A stretch of 64,000 nt of DNA from Loripinus fragilis. Its lineage: Eukaryota > Mollusca > Bivalvia > Lucinida > Lucinidae. The DNA is taken from positions 37,558,835 to 37,622,834 of the forward strand of contig OZ026530.1 of the NCBI GenBank assembly GCA_964019695.1, read 5' to 3'. How positions within the stretch are numbered: position 1 is the stretch's first letter; the number at the start of each line of letters is the position of its first letter. The notes under the pieces are model-generated. The model was not told the origin of the DNA, did no database searches, and worked only from the letters and a program-made list of their open reading frames with translations. This document shows positions 20,661 through 33,789 of this stretch, one piece after another. Position numbers and translations under genes: made by a program.

Positions 20661-22849
20661 AGCAGAACTTTTAATCCAGATGATGCAACCAACAATATCC
20701 GAATGTGTCTGGTCTGATAGAGACATTATCGGCTCTTGAGGTAAAATAGGACCTTAGACACAAAACAAGGTCTTGTTCTGCATTGCACTTTCCACTTTCG
20801 CAATCACCTGGCTGAAGAAGATAGAGCTGTTTATCTCCAATTGTGTAATTGCTTTCGTGTGGTAGCTATTGTTTTGTGACTCTTCCAGATAGTGCTGTTG
20901 ATGGGTCTGTGGTCTGTGATTGTGGTATTTACAGGTCATCTTCTCTTGCTTTCTGATAAAACTGTGAGGATGTAAAGGTAAGTAAGAATCAAACCAGGGA
21001 ATGCAGACTCACACTGAGCAGCAGACCTCTAAATAATAATGCGATATCATAGCTAATTTTTCTTATTTCAAAAGAAAACATTAGCAGTGGACTCAATATT
21101 TGAGCACCAAAACAAATGTTTGGACTTATAGATAAGAAGATAAGAAAGTATTCACAGTTCTACGCTAAAGCTACTCGTCTAAATTGGACCTATGGTATGT
21201 AATGTGACATGGCTTTAAAACTGGAATTTATTCAGCACTATAAAAACACTAAAACTCACAAGGATAGCTTTTTAAAAAGCTAGAAACGGCTCGCTTAGTC
21301 AGAAGTTGGCAGTTACCTTGATGATTTTTTGTCATTTTACTTGGCTTTCATCAGTCTGGAGGTAAGCAAGATGTCCTGGGCCTGTATTGCCTTATCAGTA
21401 AGGGGAGTAGCGAATCTGTCACATGGCACACCTCCTTGGCTTTATATGAGTATCTGATACCTAACCACAGGGAGTCTAAATCCATCCACCCGATGACATA
21501 AGCAGATCCCCCTCCTCTATAAACTTCTATGAATGCAGCTTTTTGCCTAGAATTATCATGCACTGGAATCCCCTCCATTTTGGCACTTTCCTGCTTCTAC
21601 CGTGATACATTTAGTCATGTCTGCCAGGTGGTACATGTGTCCCAATACATCACAATAATCTGTTTGTTTATCGTTTAACTAAACTCACCTTCTTTCCGCA
21701 ATTTACAAAATCATCCCACCACTTTACTTATCTTTTATTTCAGCAAACCCCCTTGAGCACTTGGTAAGCAGACTACCCTTCTTAATACATCTTCAATAGA
21801 GCAAGATTAGCACAAGGAAAGAGAGAGAAAGAAAAATACCTTCCAAATAGTATTATATGATGAGTTTTTGATCATACAAGGTTTCCCTTTAAAGCTCATT
21901 TAAGGATAATACTGATTATGCCAGCAAAATATCATAAAAATAGCGTAAATTGTATAAACGTATTGAAGCAAACTTTTTTTCCACTTAAATGTTCATTTTA
22001 GGGTGATGATTTAAACAGGAAGCAAGAGTAAGCAACCTCGTTTGCATGGACAAACCATCTAAATAAAAAGTATCAAAGACGTAAAAGTTACTTATCATGG
22101 CATGATGAAAGTATTTACGCCAGTTAACAGTAAACTGTCGCGTGCGAAGAAGTAGCTGTCTATAGACATGAGTTACAATGGAGTACACATAAATATTAAC
22201 TTGTATGACCATAATTATCTGACCAGGTATCACTTGAACTCATTGTAGTTTGTACTGGTCCCTACCAGGTTATAGAAATTTGTTGATAAACGAAGAGAAG
22301 GCTTTTTGTGAACGCCAGTGCTTGTACAAAAAATACGTTAACTCTTACTTTTGTATAAAAGGCGGTTATCTGTCAACATAAGTCCTGTACCACCTTAAAC
22401 TATATTCAAACGCTACCAAGTTTTACCTTCCTTGCCCATTACGAGTTATGGGTATTTTAGAAATTAATGGCAAGAATGGGGTTTCTAAGTATAATAATCA
22501 TAATGATATAATACTTTGTAGTGGCATTGTTTAGCGTTTCCAGAGATGTATTTCCATGCCCTCTACAGATCTGAATTGCACCATGGGATGAGAAAATATT
22601 CCAAAATAATATACCCAATTGAAAAATGTCAGGAGTTGGTCAAAAAGGTGTGACCATTTATAATGCATCACGTTTCCTTTAAGATTGAAGAAAACTGGCC
22701 TAGTTAAAGTGTTAATCACATGAAAGTTATGTTTGGATCACCTAATTCTTCTGCACCTAATAATTTTATAGTCCCACTTTGATAAAGCGAAGCTAAATAG
22801 GATTTTGGTTGTCTGTCATTCCATCTGTCCTTCTGTTTGTTTGTTCCTC
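20661..22849. other. Intergenic, nothing recognised
   Basis: Short frames only. The minus-strand frame 21351-21578 has no domain I know. No repeat match found by eye. Confidence 0.4.
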
Positions 22850-23600
22850 CGTCATAATTTGGTTTCGGCTCAATATCTTGAGAACTCTTTTATTGAGTTT
22901 ATCCAAATTTTTTATGTGTATTGATATGATCTAGCTTGGGATTGTTACACGCCATTTTCATAAAATTTGTACCAGAGTTATGGCCCTTTATTTACGCCAA
23001 ATGTTCGTTTCCCCTCAATATCTTGAGAACAAATGGACATAATTTCACAAAATTTTATATATGAATTCATATTGACAAGATCTAGCTTGATTTTGTTTAA
23101 CGTCATTTTTTTCCAGTTTTTACCACAGTTATGGCCCTCGATGTACTCCAAAATTTCGTTTCTGCTCAATATCTTGCGAACAAATCGACATTATTTCACT
23201 AAATTTTATATATGCATTTATATTGACAAGATCTAGCTTTGGATTCTTACAATTTAAATTTTCCCAAATTTCTACCAGAGTAATGGCCCTTGATTTACGC
23301 AAACTTTTCATTTCCGCTCAATATCTTGAGAACAAACCGGCAGAATTTCACAAAATTTTATATATCCATTCATATTAACAAGATCTCGCTTGGGATTGTT
23401 ACATGTCGTTTTTACATATTCATACCAGAGTAATGGCCCTTGATTAACCCAATATTTTTTTTTTCGCTCAATATCTTGAGAACAAATTGGCAGACTTTCG
23501 CCACATTTTAAATGTGCATTCATTTTGACAAGATCTAGTTTGTAACATAGTTATGGCCCTTGATTGATGTCAGAATGAGTTCCTGCTCAATATCTTTAGA
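22850..23600. repeat. ~150-bp tandem array, about five units
   Basis: The core 'caatatcttgagaac' starts at 22871, 23016, 23167, 23319 and 23469, with a diverged last one at 23588, so the period is 145-152 bp (119 for the last). Each unit also carries 'ttatggccctt', 'tcacaaaattttatatatg' and 'gacaagatctagctt'. The last unit is where similarity to base 1 of the window starts, so copy A is probably preceded by the same array. The minus-strand frames here (22978-23523) are simply the repeat read in translation. Confidence 0.85.
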
Positions 23601-23816
23601 TTTTCCTGTTAATTAAACCTAGAACTTGGCCTTTTAACTGCTTGAAAGTGCTGCAGCGGGGCTATTCAGATTCTCTGACAATTCTAGTTTTTAAATAAAT
23701 ACATTTTTAAGGTCAACTCGTTGCATTTAAAATCAAATTTCATTGAGCACTGTCCATTCACTGAAAAATGAATGCAATCATTTTAAATTCCTTACTAGAT
23801 CTTCGCTATGAATATA

Positions 23817-26800
23817 CAGTCAAGCCAGAGAAACACTTGACACAAAGTGCAACCCGTGTGCACTACGCCAGAGAGAGGTGTGCACATGACTTTGAACTTC
23901 ATCTGCGACCCATGTGCACTAGACTTTGAGACCCATGTGCACTAGACATTCTGACCAAGAGGTAAATGAGAACTCCTTATGCACAGTGAAGTTCGATACC
24001 TGTATAGCACATAACACAAGTTACATGTACCATAGCAAACAGTTTGGACCCAGATCATGTGTGGCAAGGTGTCTGGCCTGACCTGGATCCTAATTGACAC
24101 TCTTATAAATGTCCATGTGTAATTTTTAATGTAATAGAATTAATTTTTCATTGAGAATATTTTACATGAGAAAAGGGACATTCAACATACTTTCTAACAC
24201 CTTTTTGTGATACCCATTCACCTTGTTTGTAAAACTTGATGATTAGCCTGAGGGGGTAGGATTAATTGGTTTATTACCATTAACTTCATTACTTATCTGG
24301 ATAATGTTTGAGTTTTCTGAGCCTCATCAGAGACAGTCCTTTACTATGGTGACTCTTTATGTGAACATTGGCCTCAAATATTTTGTCGGCAAACCAAGAT
24401 CCTAATTAGACCTGCAGTCTATGCGTCTGATCTGGGTCTACATTTTTTGGCCAGGTACTAGGCTTATCTCTATCTATTAGTCTTAACTCTATCTACTAGT
24501 GTAGTCTGCTGACAATCTTTGCTAGCTAGTTGGACCCAGATCAGGCAAAAAATACAACCCTGCTTTCTTTGAGCCCAATCTGGCCCTACACTGTTTGCAC
24601 ATGACCACAAAATGAACACAGGCTTAATTTTGGTTAACTGCCATCTGCTATTAATCTTTGTGCAAACATGTTTGACCCAGATCAGTCCTGACGTTCAGTC
24701 AGGCCTGATCTGGATCCAAACTGTTTGCACTCTAATGGTATAGACCACATGGTATGTGGCATCTGGTTTGTCTATGTCCCACAAAAAGGAAACTACACTC
24801 ATGTTGGTTAACTCTTTGCCTATTATTCTTTTGTGGTCTGCTGATAATCTAAGCAAATAGGATGAACCCAGATAATTGGCCTGATCTTAAACCAATCTGT
24901 TTGACACTCTAAAGAACTTTTCCAAAAAGATGACTAAAAATGGTAGACACCCAAAACACACGCATAATTACCAAGAAGGGTGTAAAAATGATTTTTTTAT
25001 ACCAAAATAAATGCTGTTTCATTCATACCTGTTTCACACTTTGTATGCGGGTACTTTTTCATGCATTTTTGGTGTCTGTGTTTTTCAACCATTTTTTAAA
25101 AAAAAATCCTCCACTGAGGAACACCCTCAGATTGTCAAACAGTTTGGATCCAGATCAGTTCAACAAAATGTCGGGCCAGATCAGGACCAATCATGCTTTT
25201 TGCAAAGATAATAAGCAGAAGGCAATCGCTGTTTTGACACATTGATAGCTTGAGGGAAGGATTAATTATTTTATTACTGAATAGTGTCAATCTCTGTGTG
25301 CTTAACCATTATCCTGCCAAATACTATTTTCACTTGACTACTTTAACAATGTAATCACTATAGACACTGACCAGACCTCTATATAATTTTTAAGTTAAAA
25401 GCTATTTATACATTTCCCGAAAAAAATCATCATGTAAGGTTGGTTAGGAGCTAGGATTTATAGCTTAACCCAGCTATAACTATATTTTCTGTCACTCAAC
25501 AGGATATTGGTCTTCTAACCAGCTTGTGTGACCAATTATATGGTCAATTCTTGAAGATGTATTATTGTATTGCATACAGGTGTAAACCCCTATCAGATCA
25601 TAAACCCTTTGTTTTCTACCAGATTAAATAATATTTGCTTGTATAACTTTAATATTAGCTCTTTCCTTGTTAACGGTACATTTTGTAGTCTGCTGATAAC
25701 CTTGCAGTTAGCACACAGATCAGCTTGAGGACTGATGTTCCATTGGTCCTGATATGGGTCCAAATCATACAGGTGTATGTGACAGCACAGCCTGATTATG
25801 GCTATGATCTTTTGTAAATATTACATAAATTTACATAACAATTAGTGATTTTGATAGGAACTGACCAGCTTAGATTAACGATAATTAGAATTCATTACTC
25901 AAATATTTAGCCATTAAAGAAATTTGCTTCATGCTTAATTTCTATCTTAAAATAATAACTTAAACCTTTTTGTTCTAATCGACTTTTGTCAAAGCAAACA
26001 GCTGTGACCCAGATTGGGACTGCCTTTTCATTGGTCCTGATCTGGATCCAAACTGTTTGACAATCTGTTCCAGAAAGAAGTTTTGGGAAAAGTTAATTTT
26101 GAAAATGAGTAGTCAGCAGACAACAACAATAACAAAAATTAATAAAAAAAATTCATTTAATGTTGGACAGTTCGTTGTGAAGTCTGCTTTATCAGGCAGA
26201 CAGTGGAGATCTTGATCAATTATATTGGAATGCAAACAGTTAGGACCCAGATCAGCACTACCTGATCTGGATTCAAACTGTTTGAAAATCTGAAAGTGTT
26301 TCTGAAAGATTTTTATAAAACAAAGTTATTTCAGCAGACTACAAAAAATGTGAGCATGACAGGCTGGTCTGGACATTTAGAGTGTGAGCAGATTATTGTT
26401 TACATCTAACTGAAGGATATTTTTGTTAAAGTAGATAATCACTTTTAATTTGCCTTGAATTGTCCACACCTGTTGACCACCTGGTGTGAAAAGATATCAC
26501 CTAGCCACTTAATCCTTTACAATGTAATTAATCAAATAAACATGGAGTTTTACTTAGCAGGTTTAGTACACAGGCATTAGCTGTCACAAACAATGTAGAC
26601 ACAGATGAGAAAGCGCTAGCAAGTAGTGAGTTAAGCCAGACATGCCAATTTAGGAAATTACCTGGTGTATCCTTGTGATGAAAAAGTTTCTTTTGTGTGT
26701 GTGTGTTTTTTATAAAAAATATTTGCTCTCAGAATCAAAAGAAATTCGTTCCTGATCAGTCTGCTTTTCATGAAGCATGCTGATCTGAGAATATTTTCTA

Positions 26801-27977
26801 TCTCAGTGATAACTTTTGCCACAGCTGTTATATAAGAGTAAATTTAAGAACAGCGCTTTTCCAAACAGTTTGGATCCAGATCAGGTCTAACAAACTGTTG
26901 GACCTGTTCATACTCTAAATTGTTAATCACTCTGATGGTATTTCTGAACTTAACCAATGAAATGCAACTCTTGATATTATGTTATCATAAAGCACAGAAG
27001 CCATACAATTTGACAATTTTGAACAATTACGCAGATGCTAAACCCCTGGCCTGCTGAGCAAGTCACATGCCACTCAGTTTTACTTCATTTGTTATAATAA
27101 ATTCTGGCTTTACAAAAACAAAATAAAAACATAAAATTATTTCATGGACATTATCAGAGTGTTTACAGTTTTGATTAGATTGGGTCAGCACTCTGTTGGG
27201 TCTGATCTGGGACTTTGTTTGCAAAGATTAACGGCAGATAACAAAAATCTCCGCTGTCAGGCAAAAACTATTATGAAAAAATAGAAGTTTGGGCCTGGTC
27301 TACAGGAAAAATGATTGGAAAAGGTTGATTTTTAAAGACATTAGCTAATGTAAAAATTAAAAAAATAAAAAACATAAAAATTCTAAGCATACAAAACTGT
27401 CAACTCAATTATTAACAAAAATCTTTATATCTGCAGGCAGACTGGTTTTGTTCTGTGTGCCAACACACTTAGGCTTATTGAGATATGAAAATGTAAAATG
27501 GTGATCAAAGCTGACACATCTAAATTTGATTGGATAATTAAATTTAAAAGAACCAACTAATAATAAGTTAATTAATTGAAATAACGGTTAACCATTAAAA
27601 AGTTAAACGATAATAGCAAATAAGTTCTATTTACTAATTTGATTAAATACATGAATTGAAGCATAAGAATATAAATATTAAACTTTACATTCAGCTGGAA
27701 TAAGTACAATGTACAACAAACAAACAATCAGTTTGAACTTTCTATCTTTGCAATACTTATAGCAGATGATATCGAGTAAATGTTTTTGCGCTTTTTGCAC
27801 TACAAGTGCACTATGGTCTAAGAATAAGATACACTTTATCAATGATTGCTTTGCACTTCATGTGCACCAGGGTTTGAGACAGGGGTGCAACTCATCGCTC
27901 AAAGCTAGCTCACCTGTAGTGCAACCCATGTGCAACTCAAGTGCATAAGGGTGTAAAGTGTTTCTCTGGCTTGACTG
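23817..27977. mobile_element. 4.16-kb terminal-inverted-repeat element carrying hairpin units
   Basis: A 22-bp perfect inverted repeat beginning CAGTCAAGCCAGAGAAACAC lies at 23817-23838 and, inverted, at 27956-27977. Copy A of the duplication lacks the whole block and reads 'gaatacattatcatag' across the site, so it is a discrete insertion. Both subterminal zones are dense in GTGCAC/GTGCAA (23845-23945 and 27790-27950), likely transposase-binding motifs. The interior holds about eleven palindromic P units and no frame longer than 101 codons, so it is non-autonomous. The target duplication is unclear (TA is possible), and the superfamily is not assigned. Confidence 0.8.
24010..27240. repeat. 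Cluster of ~11 palindromic P repeats
   Basis: A full unit reads 'gcaaacagtttggacccaga', 'tcagg(c/t)ctgac', then the complement 'cctgatctggatccaaactg' and 'tttg', often led by 'ctgctgataatctttg' and followed by 'acactctaatggt'. Copies or halves, with varying decay, begin near 24024, 24395, 24530, 24660, 24855, 25138, 25700, 25990, 26235, 26860 and 27160. Spacing is irregular (about 130-560 bp). Other copies: 17290/18842, 56158, 56325 and 57600. Each could fold into a stem of about 25-30 bp. Confidence 0.75.
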
Positions 27978-28204
27978 GATTATAACTTTGTGGAAATGCC
28001 AAGTCACAGTTTAAAATTTATCAGCAGACGATCTTTGGATATAAAGGGTTTTAGCACTGACACAAAAATGAATCTGATAAATGTCGTTGCTTGAGTCATC
28101 TGCTGCATATCTTTGCTGACATTATCGACTATCTTAGGTATGGAGTATTTTATTTTGAAAAAAAAAAGCTGATGGTGATTGTCTCATTTATTGAAAAGAC
28201 ATTT

Positions 28205-28800
28205 ATTGTAGGTACACATTGGAATTTCCTCTATGAGGCACTTGACTGCAAATTGTGTATACTTGCATGACAGCTACAGCTCCAAATTCTGGATTATGAA
28301 CCACCTCTTTGCTAACTTGGAAGTTACGTGTTTGTAAGTAAATGAGTGAATATTGGCAGTATTGAGATATAGTTTTGACAAGTACCATGTCCATTGTCTT
28401 TGCCTCTTTTAAACATCTGGAACTGCCAATCAGTATTAAAATACATGTCACTGTACTGCAAATTGTTTATACTTGCATGGCAGCTACAGCTCCAAACTCT
28501 GGATTATGAACTTCCTCTTTACTAACTTGGAAGTTACGTGTTTGTAAGTGAATGAGTGAATATTGGCAGTATTAAGATATAGTTTTACCAAGTACCAAGT
28601 CCATTGTCTTTTCCTCTTTTAAACATCTGGAACTGCCAATCAGTATAAAAATACATGTCACTGTACTTCAAATTGTTTAATATGCTTGCATGACAGCTAC
28701 AGCTCCAAATTTCGGTTTATGAACTTTCTCTTTGCTAACTTGGAAGTTGCGTGTTTGTAAGTAAATCAGTGAATTTTGGCAGCATTTAGATAGTTTTTTT
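28205..28800. repeat. Tandem repeat, almost three ~201-bp units
   Basis: The copy B counterpart of 545-965. 'ggaactgccaatcagtat' starts near 28428 and 28629, preceded by a partial unit from about 28221. 'acagctacagctccaaa' occurs three times. Non-coding; the minus-strand frame at 28203-28451 only reads the repeat. Confidence 0.8.
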
Positions 28801-29939
28801 TTATCCACTTTGGTCAGTAAATCACCTTAAAAAGGAGACAAAATGCATTTTCCAAATTATTACTAGGCCAGCATGCATATGAACTAATAAATTGTGTTAT
28901 CTGACATGCCATTTCTTGTAAATAACACTAATGACTTATCAAAATGTTTTAGTTGAAGTCATGTTTAAACGACATTGTTTCACTTTTATAACCAATTATA
29001 AATAGCCCAAGTTGTTCCTATCATTAGTGACCTTAAAGTGTGAAATATGCAAGGTTGGGCGGTAGAAACCAGGGGTTGTTTTAACCGGTAATAACCACCC
29101 CGGTCAATACTCCAGAAGTGGTCAATACTGGTCGATTGGTGGAGGATTGAAAAATTTAGCAGCTTATTTTTTATGACTTGTTTGAAAAAATGGGAATGCC
29201 TTGTTACCTTTCACTTTAGTTGAATTCGTTAAATTCTTATAGTTGATATGAGTGTACACACTAGATATACTCATATGGTAAAATACCCCATTACAGTTAA
29301 ATGTAGCATTTGGAGTGTTGTATGGACTATGCAAGGTTTCTATACAATATTCACAAAGATGCACAGAAAAACCTAATTTAGTGGATCAGAAAGAACCCTA
29401 AGCTGGCAATAACAACTTAACACCATTGACAATTATGTCTAATGTACTAAGGCATATACATGTACTGGTACATTAGTATTCCTGTGACTTAATCGACCGA
29501 ATCAACCACTTCAATTGACCAACAATCCACCACCAACGGACCAGTAAATTAATGACCAGTAAAAACCGGTTATAACTGCTTGCCCTGTCTATATGAGTAT
29601 TGCATGAATATACTTGGTTACATGAGTATTGACTTCCTTCTTGCCAAACTTGGAAATATGTTATTTTCTATGGTCTTATAGATAGAAAAAAAAGTACTCA
29701 CCATTGAGGCATGAATTTGATAAATACTTTTTGTCTTTTTAGGCATTTCTGAATCTACTTCATATACCATTATTTGTAACTTGAGGAGTATTTAAAGAGC
29801 AAAAAAATACTGATACACATGAGCAATTATTTGAGAACAACATTTACCGTCCAATTATGAAACAAAATTACTTGTTGATTATTGTATGATTCTAAACTAT
29901 ACCTTTTCTGTTTTAGATTTCTACGAAACGTTGAGACAC
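28801..29939. other. Non-coding flank of zinc-finger locus B
   Basis: Shared with copy A (966-2203) except the MITE there. A small minus-strand frame (29164-29364) falls where copy A has no matching frame; not called. Confidence 0.5.
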
Positions 29940-29943
29940 AAAT

Positions 29944-31014
29944 CGTCGCTTCAGTGCTATAGTGTTCTAACTACCATTGCACACTTTTGAGAAAAATGAG
30001 TTTGAAAATTTTAGCATCCTGATTTTTGATGCCTTGTTTATCACAGACATTTGAATCATACCAGAGGGTTAAAATACATACATACAGCGTAAATGACCTT
30101 GGTTTGAAGAAATTTTTACAGTAATATGGAATTTATGTGCATTTTACAGTTTGCAAATAGAATATTATGCCCTAAAAAATGCCTTCTGCGTTCAGTGCTA
30201 TAGTGTTCTATATTTTCCTACAGCTTATTATTCTGTTTATAGAGTCATTCATATACTAGTCTGAACAGAAATGATTATTTGAACTCAAAAGTAGCAGATT
30301 TAGTCATTTACATGTATTTGGTATATTGGTAATAAACCGCACTAATAATGCAATTAAAATTTATGCAAGGGAGGCAATCTGTTTCTACAGTTAATTTTTC
30401 TTTCAATGGGGTCAATTTGTATAATATTTCAGACTTAACTGATTATTTGGACCTAAAAGTAGCAGATTTAACCATTGACTTGTAATTACATCGACACATT
30501 ACTTCAATTTAAGCAGTTTAGATATGTGTAAGGGAGGTAGTCTGTTTCTACACTTTATTATTCTGTCCATGGATCAAATTGCGTTATATTTTTGACTGAG
30601 CAGATTATTTGGACCTAAAAGTAGCCAATATAGCTATTTGTTCATCATAAGACCGACAAACCGCTTCAATTTAGGAAATTAAAATTTATGTAAGGGAGGT
30701 AGCTGCAATTTTTAGCAATTTCTCCAAGGGAAGTGACTTTATGTAGATAGAACAGTATGGCACTGAACTCACCCAGTCACGTGACATAATCATCATTGGC
30801 AATTGGATGAAAATCACTTAGAACACTATAGCACTGAACGAGATTGACTTTTTGTAGATAGAACAGAAAAGCACAGCAATTTTAAGCTTACTGGGAGGAG
30901 ATAGGCAAATGAAACCTTCACCAGTAGATAGAACATTTGATCACCTTTCCACCGGTATGCATAACTCATTTTTGACCAAAATGTCACTTGGAACACTATA
31001 GCACTGAAGCGAGG
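29944..31014. mobile_element. 1.07-kb element with AAAT target and repeated end motif
   Basis: It is bounded by AAAT at 29940-29943 and 31015-31018; copy A has a single AAAT ('cacaaatgctga') at the same place, proving insertion and target duplication. The ends are inverted: 'cgcttcagtgctatagtgtt' and 'aacactatagcactgaagcg'. The motif TTCAGTGCTATAGTGTTCTA recurs inside in the same orientation near 30193 and inverted near 30820, with a weaker inverted copy near 30747. Shorter 'gtagatagaaca' blocks sit near 30744, 30854 and 30922. No frame above 80 codons. Sola-, Academ- or Ginger-like elements use 4-bp targets; assignment is open. Confidence 0.85.
30216..30710. repeat. Three ~163-bp tandem units inside the 1.07-kb element
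   Basis: 'agggaggcaatctgtttcta', 'agggaggtagtctgtttcta' and 'agggaggtagctgcaa' occur near 30366, 30531 and 30692. Between them repeat 'gattatttgga(c)ctaaaagtagc' and 'cttcaatttag'. Spacing is about 165 and 161 bp. Confidence 0.75.
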
Positions 31015-31498
31015 AAATGCTGATGAACTGTTAGAATTACGAGCATCGTGGATGGACATAGAAGAATGGGAAGTTTAGCAGGTGTTCATATATGAGAAGA
31101 CATACATTTATATATAAAGGTTCTAACATTTCAATCAAATATGTGATTTTATACTCAATGTACACCTTGATGTAGACAGCTTACCCGAGTAACCACAAAC
31201 TAGTCTTTGAAACAGATCCTTCAGAACAGTCTTTTTTTTTCTTTTATGAACACCTTCTCGTACTATCATATACACTACATGTGCACAGCCTAAATCAGAT
31301 GTGTTTTAGGATCTGGTTATAACGGCTATGTGTGTTCCTATATAACGTGACTACGTATATGGACAGGATTGCCTCGTTCGGTAAATCATATGTTTGTGTA
31401 TGTAACTTGATGAATCATGGGCTTTTTATACAGGACAGAAACTTTATTTTCATAGGCCACAGTGGCGCTTTCAAATATGTTTTACTCACTCGTCTTAC

Positions 31499-32422
31499 AT
31501 GAAGGAACATTTTCTTACTCCTGCAGTTAATGAGCCATTTACCTGTTGGTTTAAATCTATTTTATCTGATATGGAGAGTTGTATGTCTATTCATACTTGG
31601 GAGAAAAAGTATAAGTGTGACACTTGTAATAAAAGTTTTACTCAATTAGGTGGCTTGAAGGCACATACACTGATTCATACAGGAGATAAACCATATTCTT
31701 GTGACATTTGTGGTAAAAGTTTTACTCAAACAGGTGTCTTGAAGAAACATAAGCTTATTCATACTGGAGATAAACCATATTCATGTGACTCTTGTGGTAA
31801 ATATTTCACTCAAGCAAGTAACTTGAAGCAACATAAGCTTATTCATACTGGTGATAGGCCATATTCATGTGCCACTTGTGGTAAATGTTTTACTCGAACA
31901 GGTAACTTGAAGAAACATGAGCGTATTCATACTGGATATAAACCTTATTCATTTTACTCTTGTGGTAAATGTTTTACAGAAGCAAGTAACTTGAAGAAAC
32001 ATAAGCTTATTCATACTGGAGATAAACCATATTCATGTGACTATTGTGGTAAATGTTTTTCTCAGTCAGACGACTTGAAGAAACATAAGCTTACTCATGA
32101 AGGACATAAACCACATACATGTGACACTTGTGATAAATGTTTCACTCAAGTAAATAACTTGAAGAGTCATAAGCTTATTCATACTGGAGATAAACCGTAT
32201 TCATGTGACACCTGTGGTAAATGTTTTACTCAAGCAGGTAGCTTGAATAGACATAAGCTTATTCATACTGGAGATAAACCGTATTCATGTGACACTTGTG
32301 GTAAATGTTTTTCTCAATCAGACGAGTTGAAGATACATAAGCGTGTTCATACTGGAGATAAACCATATTCATGTGACACCTGTGGTAAATGTTTCACTCA
32401 ACTAGGTAACTTGAATAGATAA
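31499..32422 (+). CDS. C2H2 zinc-finger protein, 9 fingers plus partial (copy B)
   Basis: Open frame of 307 residues. An N-terminal 37-residue lead (MKEHFLTPAVNEPFTCWFKS onward), lost to a stop codon in copy A, is followed by nine C2H2 fingers with TGDKPYS or EGHKPHT linkers and a tenth cut off after LGNLNR. In finger 5 the first metal-binding Cys is replaced ('YSFYSCGKCF'), so that finger should not fold normally. The frame ends where 'aatagacataagctt' has become 'aatagataaagctt', a one-base deletion giving a frameshift; about ten further fingers follow in broken frames. A splice acceptor (AG 31432-31433) precedes it, matching the one at 2608 in copy A. Probably nuclear and DNA-binding; no effector domain seen. 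It could be a shortened functional gene or a pseudogene in decay. Confidence 0.75.
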   Translation: MKEHFLTPAVNEPFTCWFKSILSDMESCMSIHTWEKKYKCDTCNKSFTQLGGLKAHTLIHTGDKPYSCDICGKSFTQTGVLKKHKLIHTGDKPYSCDSCGKYFTQASNLKQHKLIHTGDRPYSCATCGKCFTRTGNLKKHERIHTGYKPYSFYSCGKCFTEASNLKKHKLIHTGDKPYSCDYCGKCFSQSDDLKKHKLTHEGHKPHTCDTCDKCFTQVNNLKSHKLIHTGDKPYSCDTCGKCFTQAGSLNRHKLIHTGDKPYSCDTCGKCFSQSDELKIHKRVHTGDKPYSCDTCGKCFTQLGNLNR

Positions 32423-33640
<1,218 letters not shown>

Positions 33641-33789
33641 AGAATAATGAAAAAAAATCACCCTTTGAGCATCTACTCCTGCATTCGCAACCTATTAGGT
33701 CTTCATCTAGACCTTCTCCACAGTAGATTGCAAGAATCTCGCTATGATCATCAATTTTTAAACGGCTGCCAGACTGAGTCAACTATGCG

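Noticed and set aside
23033..23523. Repeated small frames with CSQDIE blocks
   Set aside because: Periodic translation of the ~150-bp tandem array.
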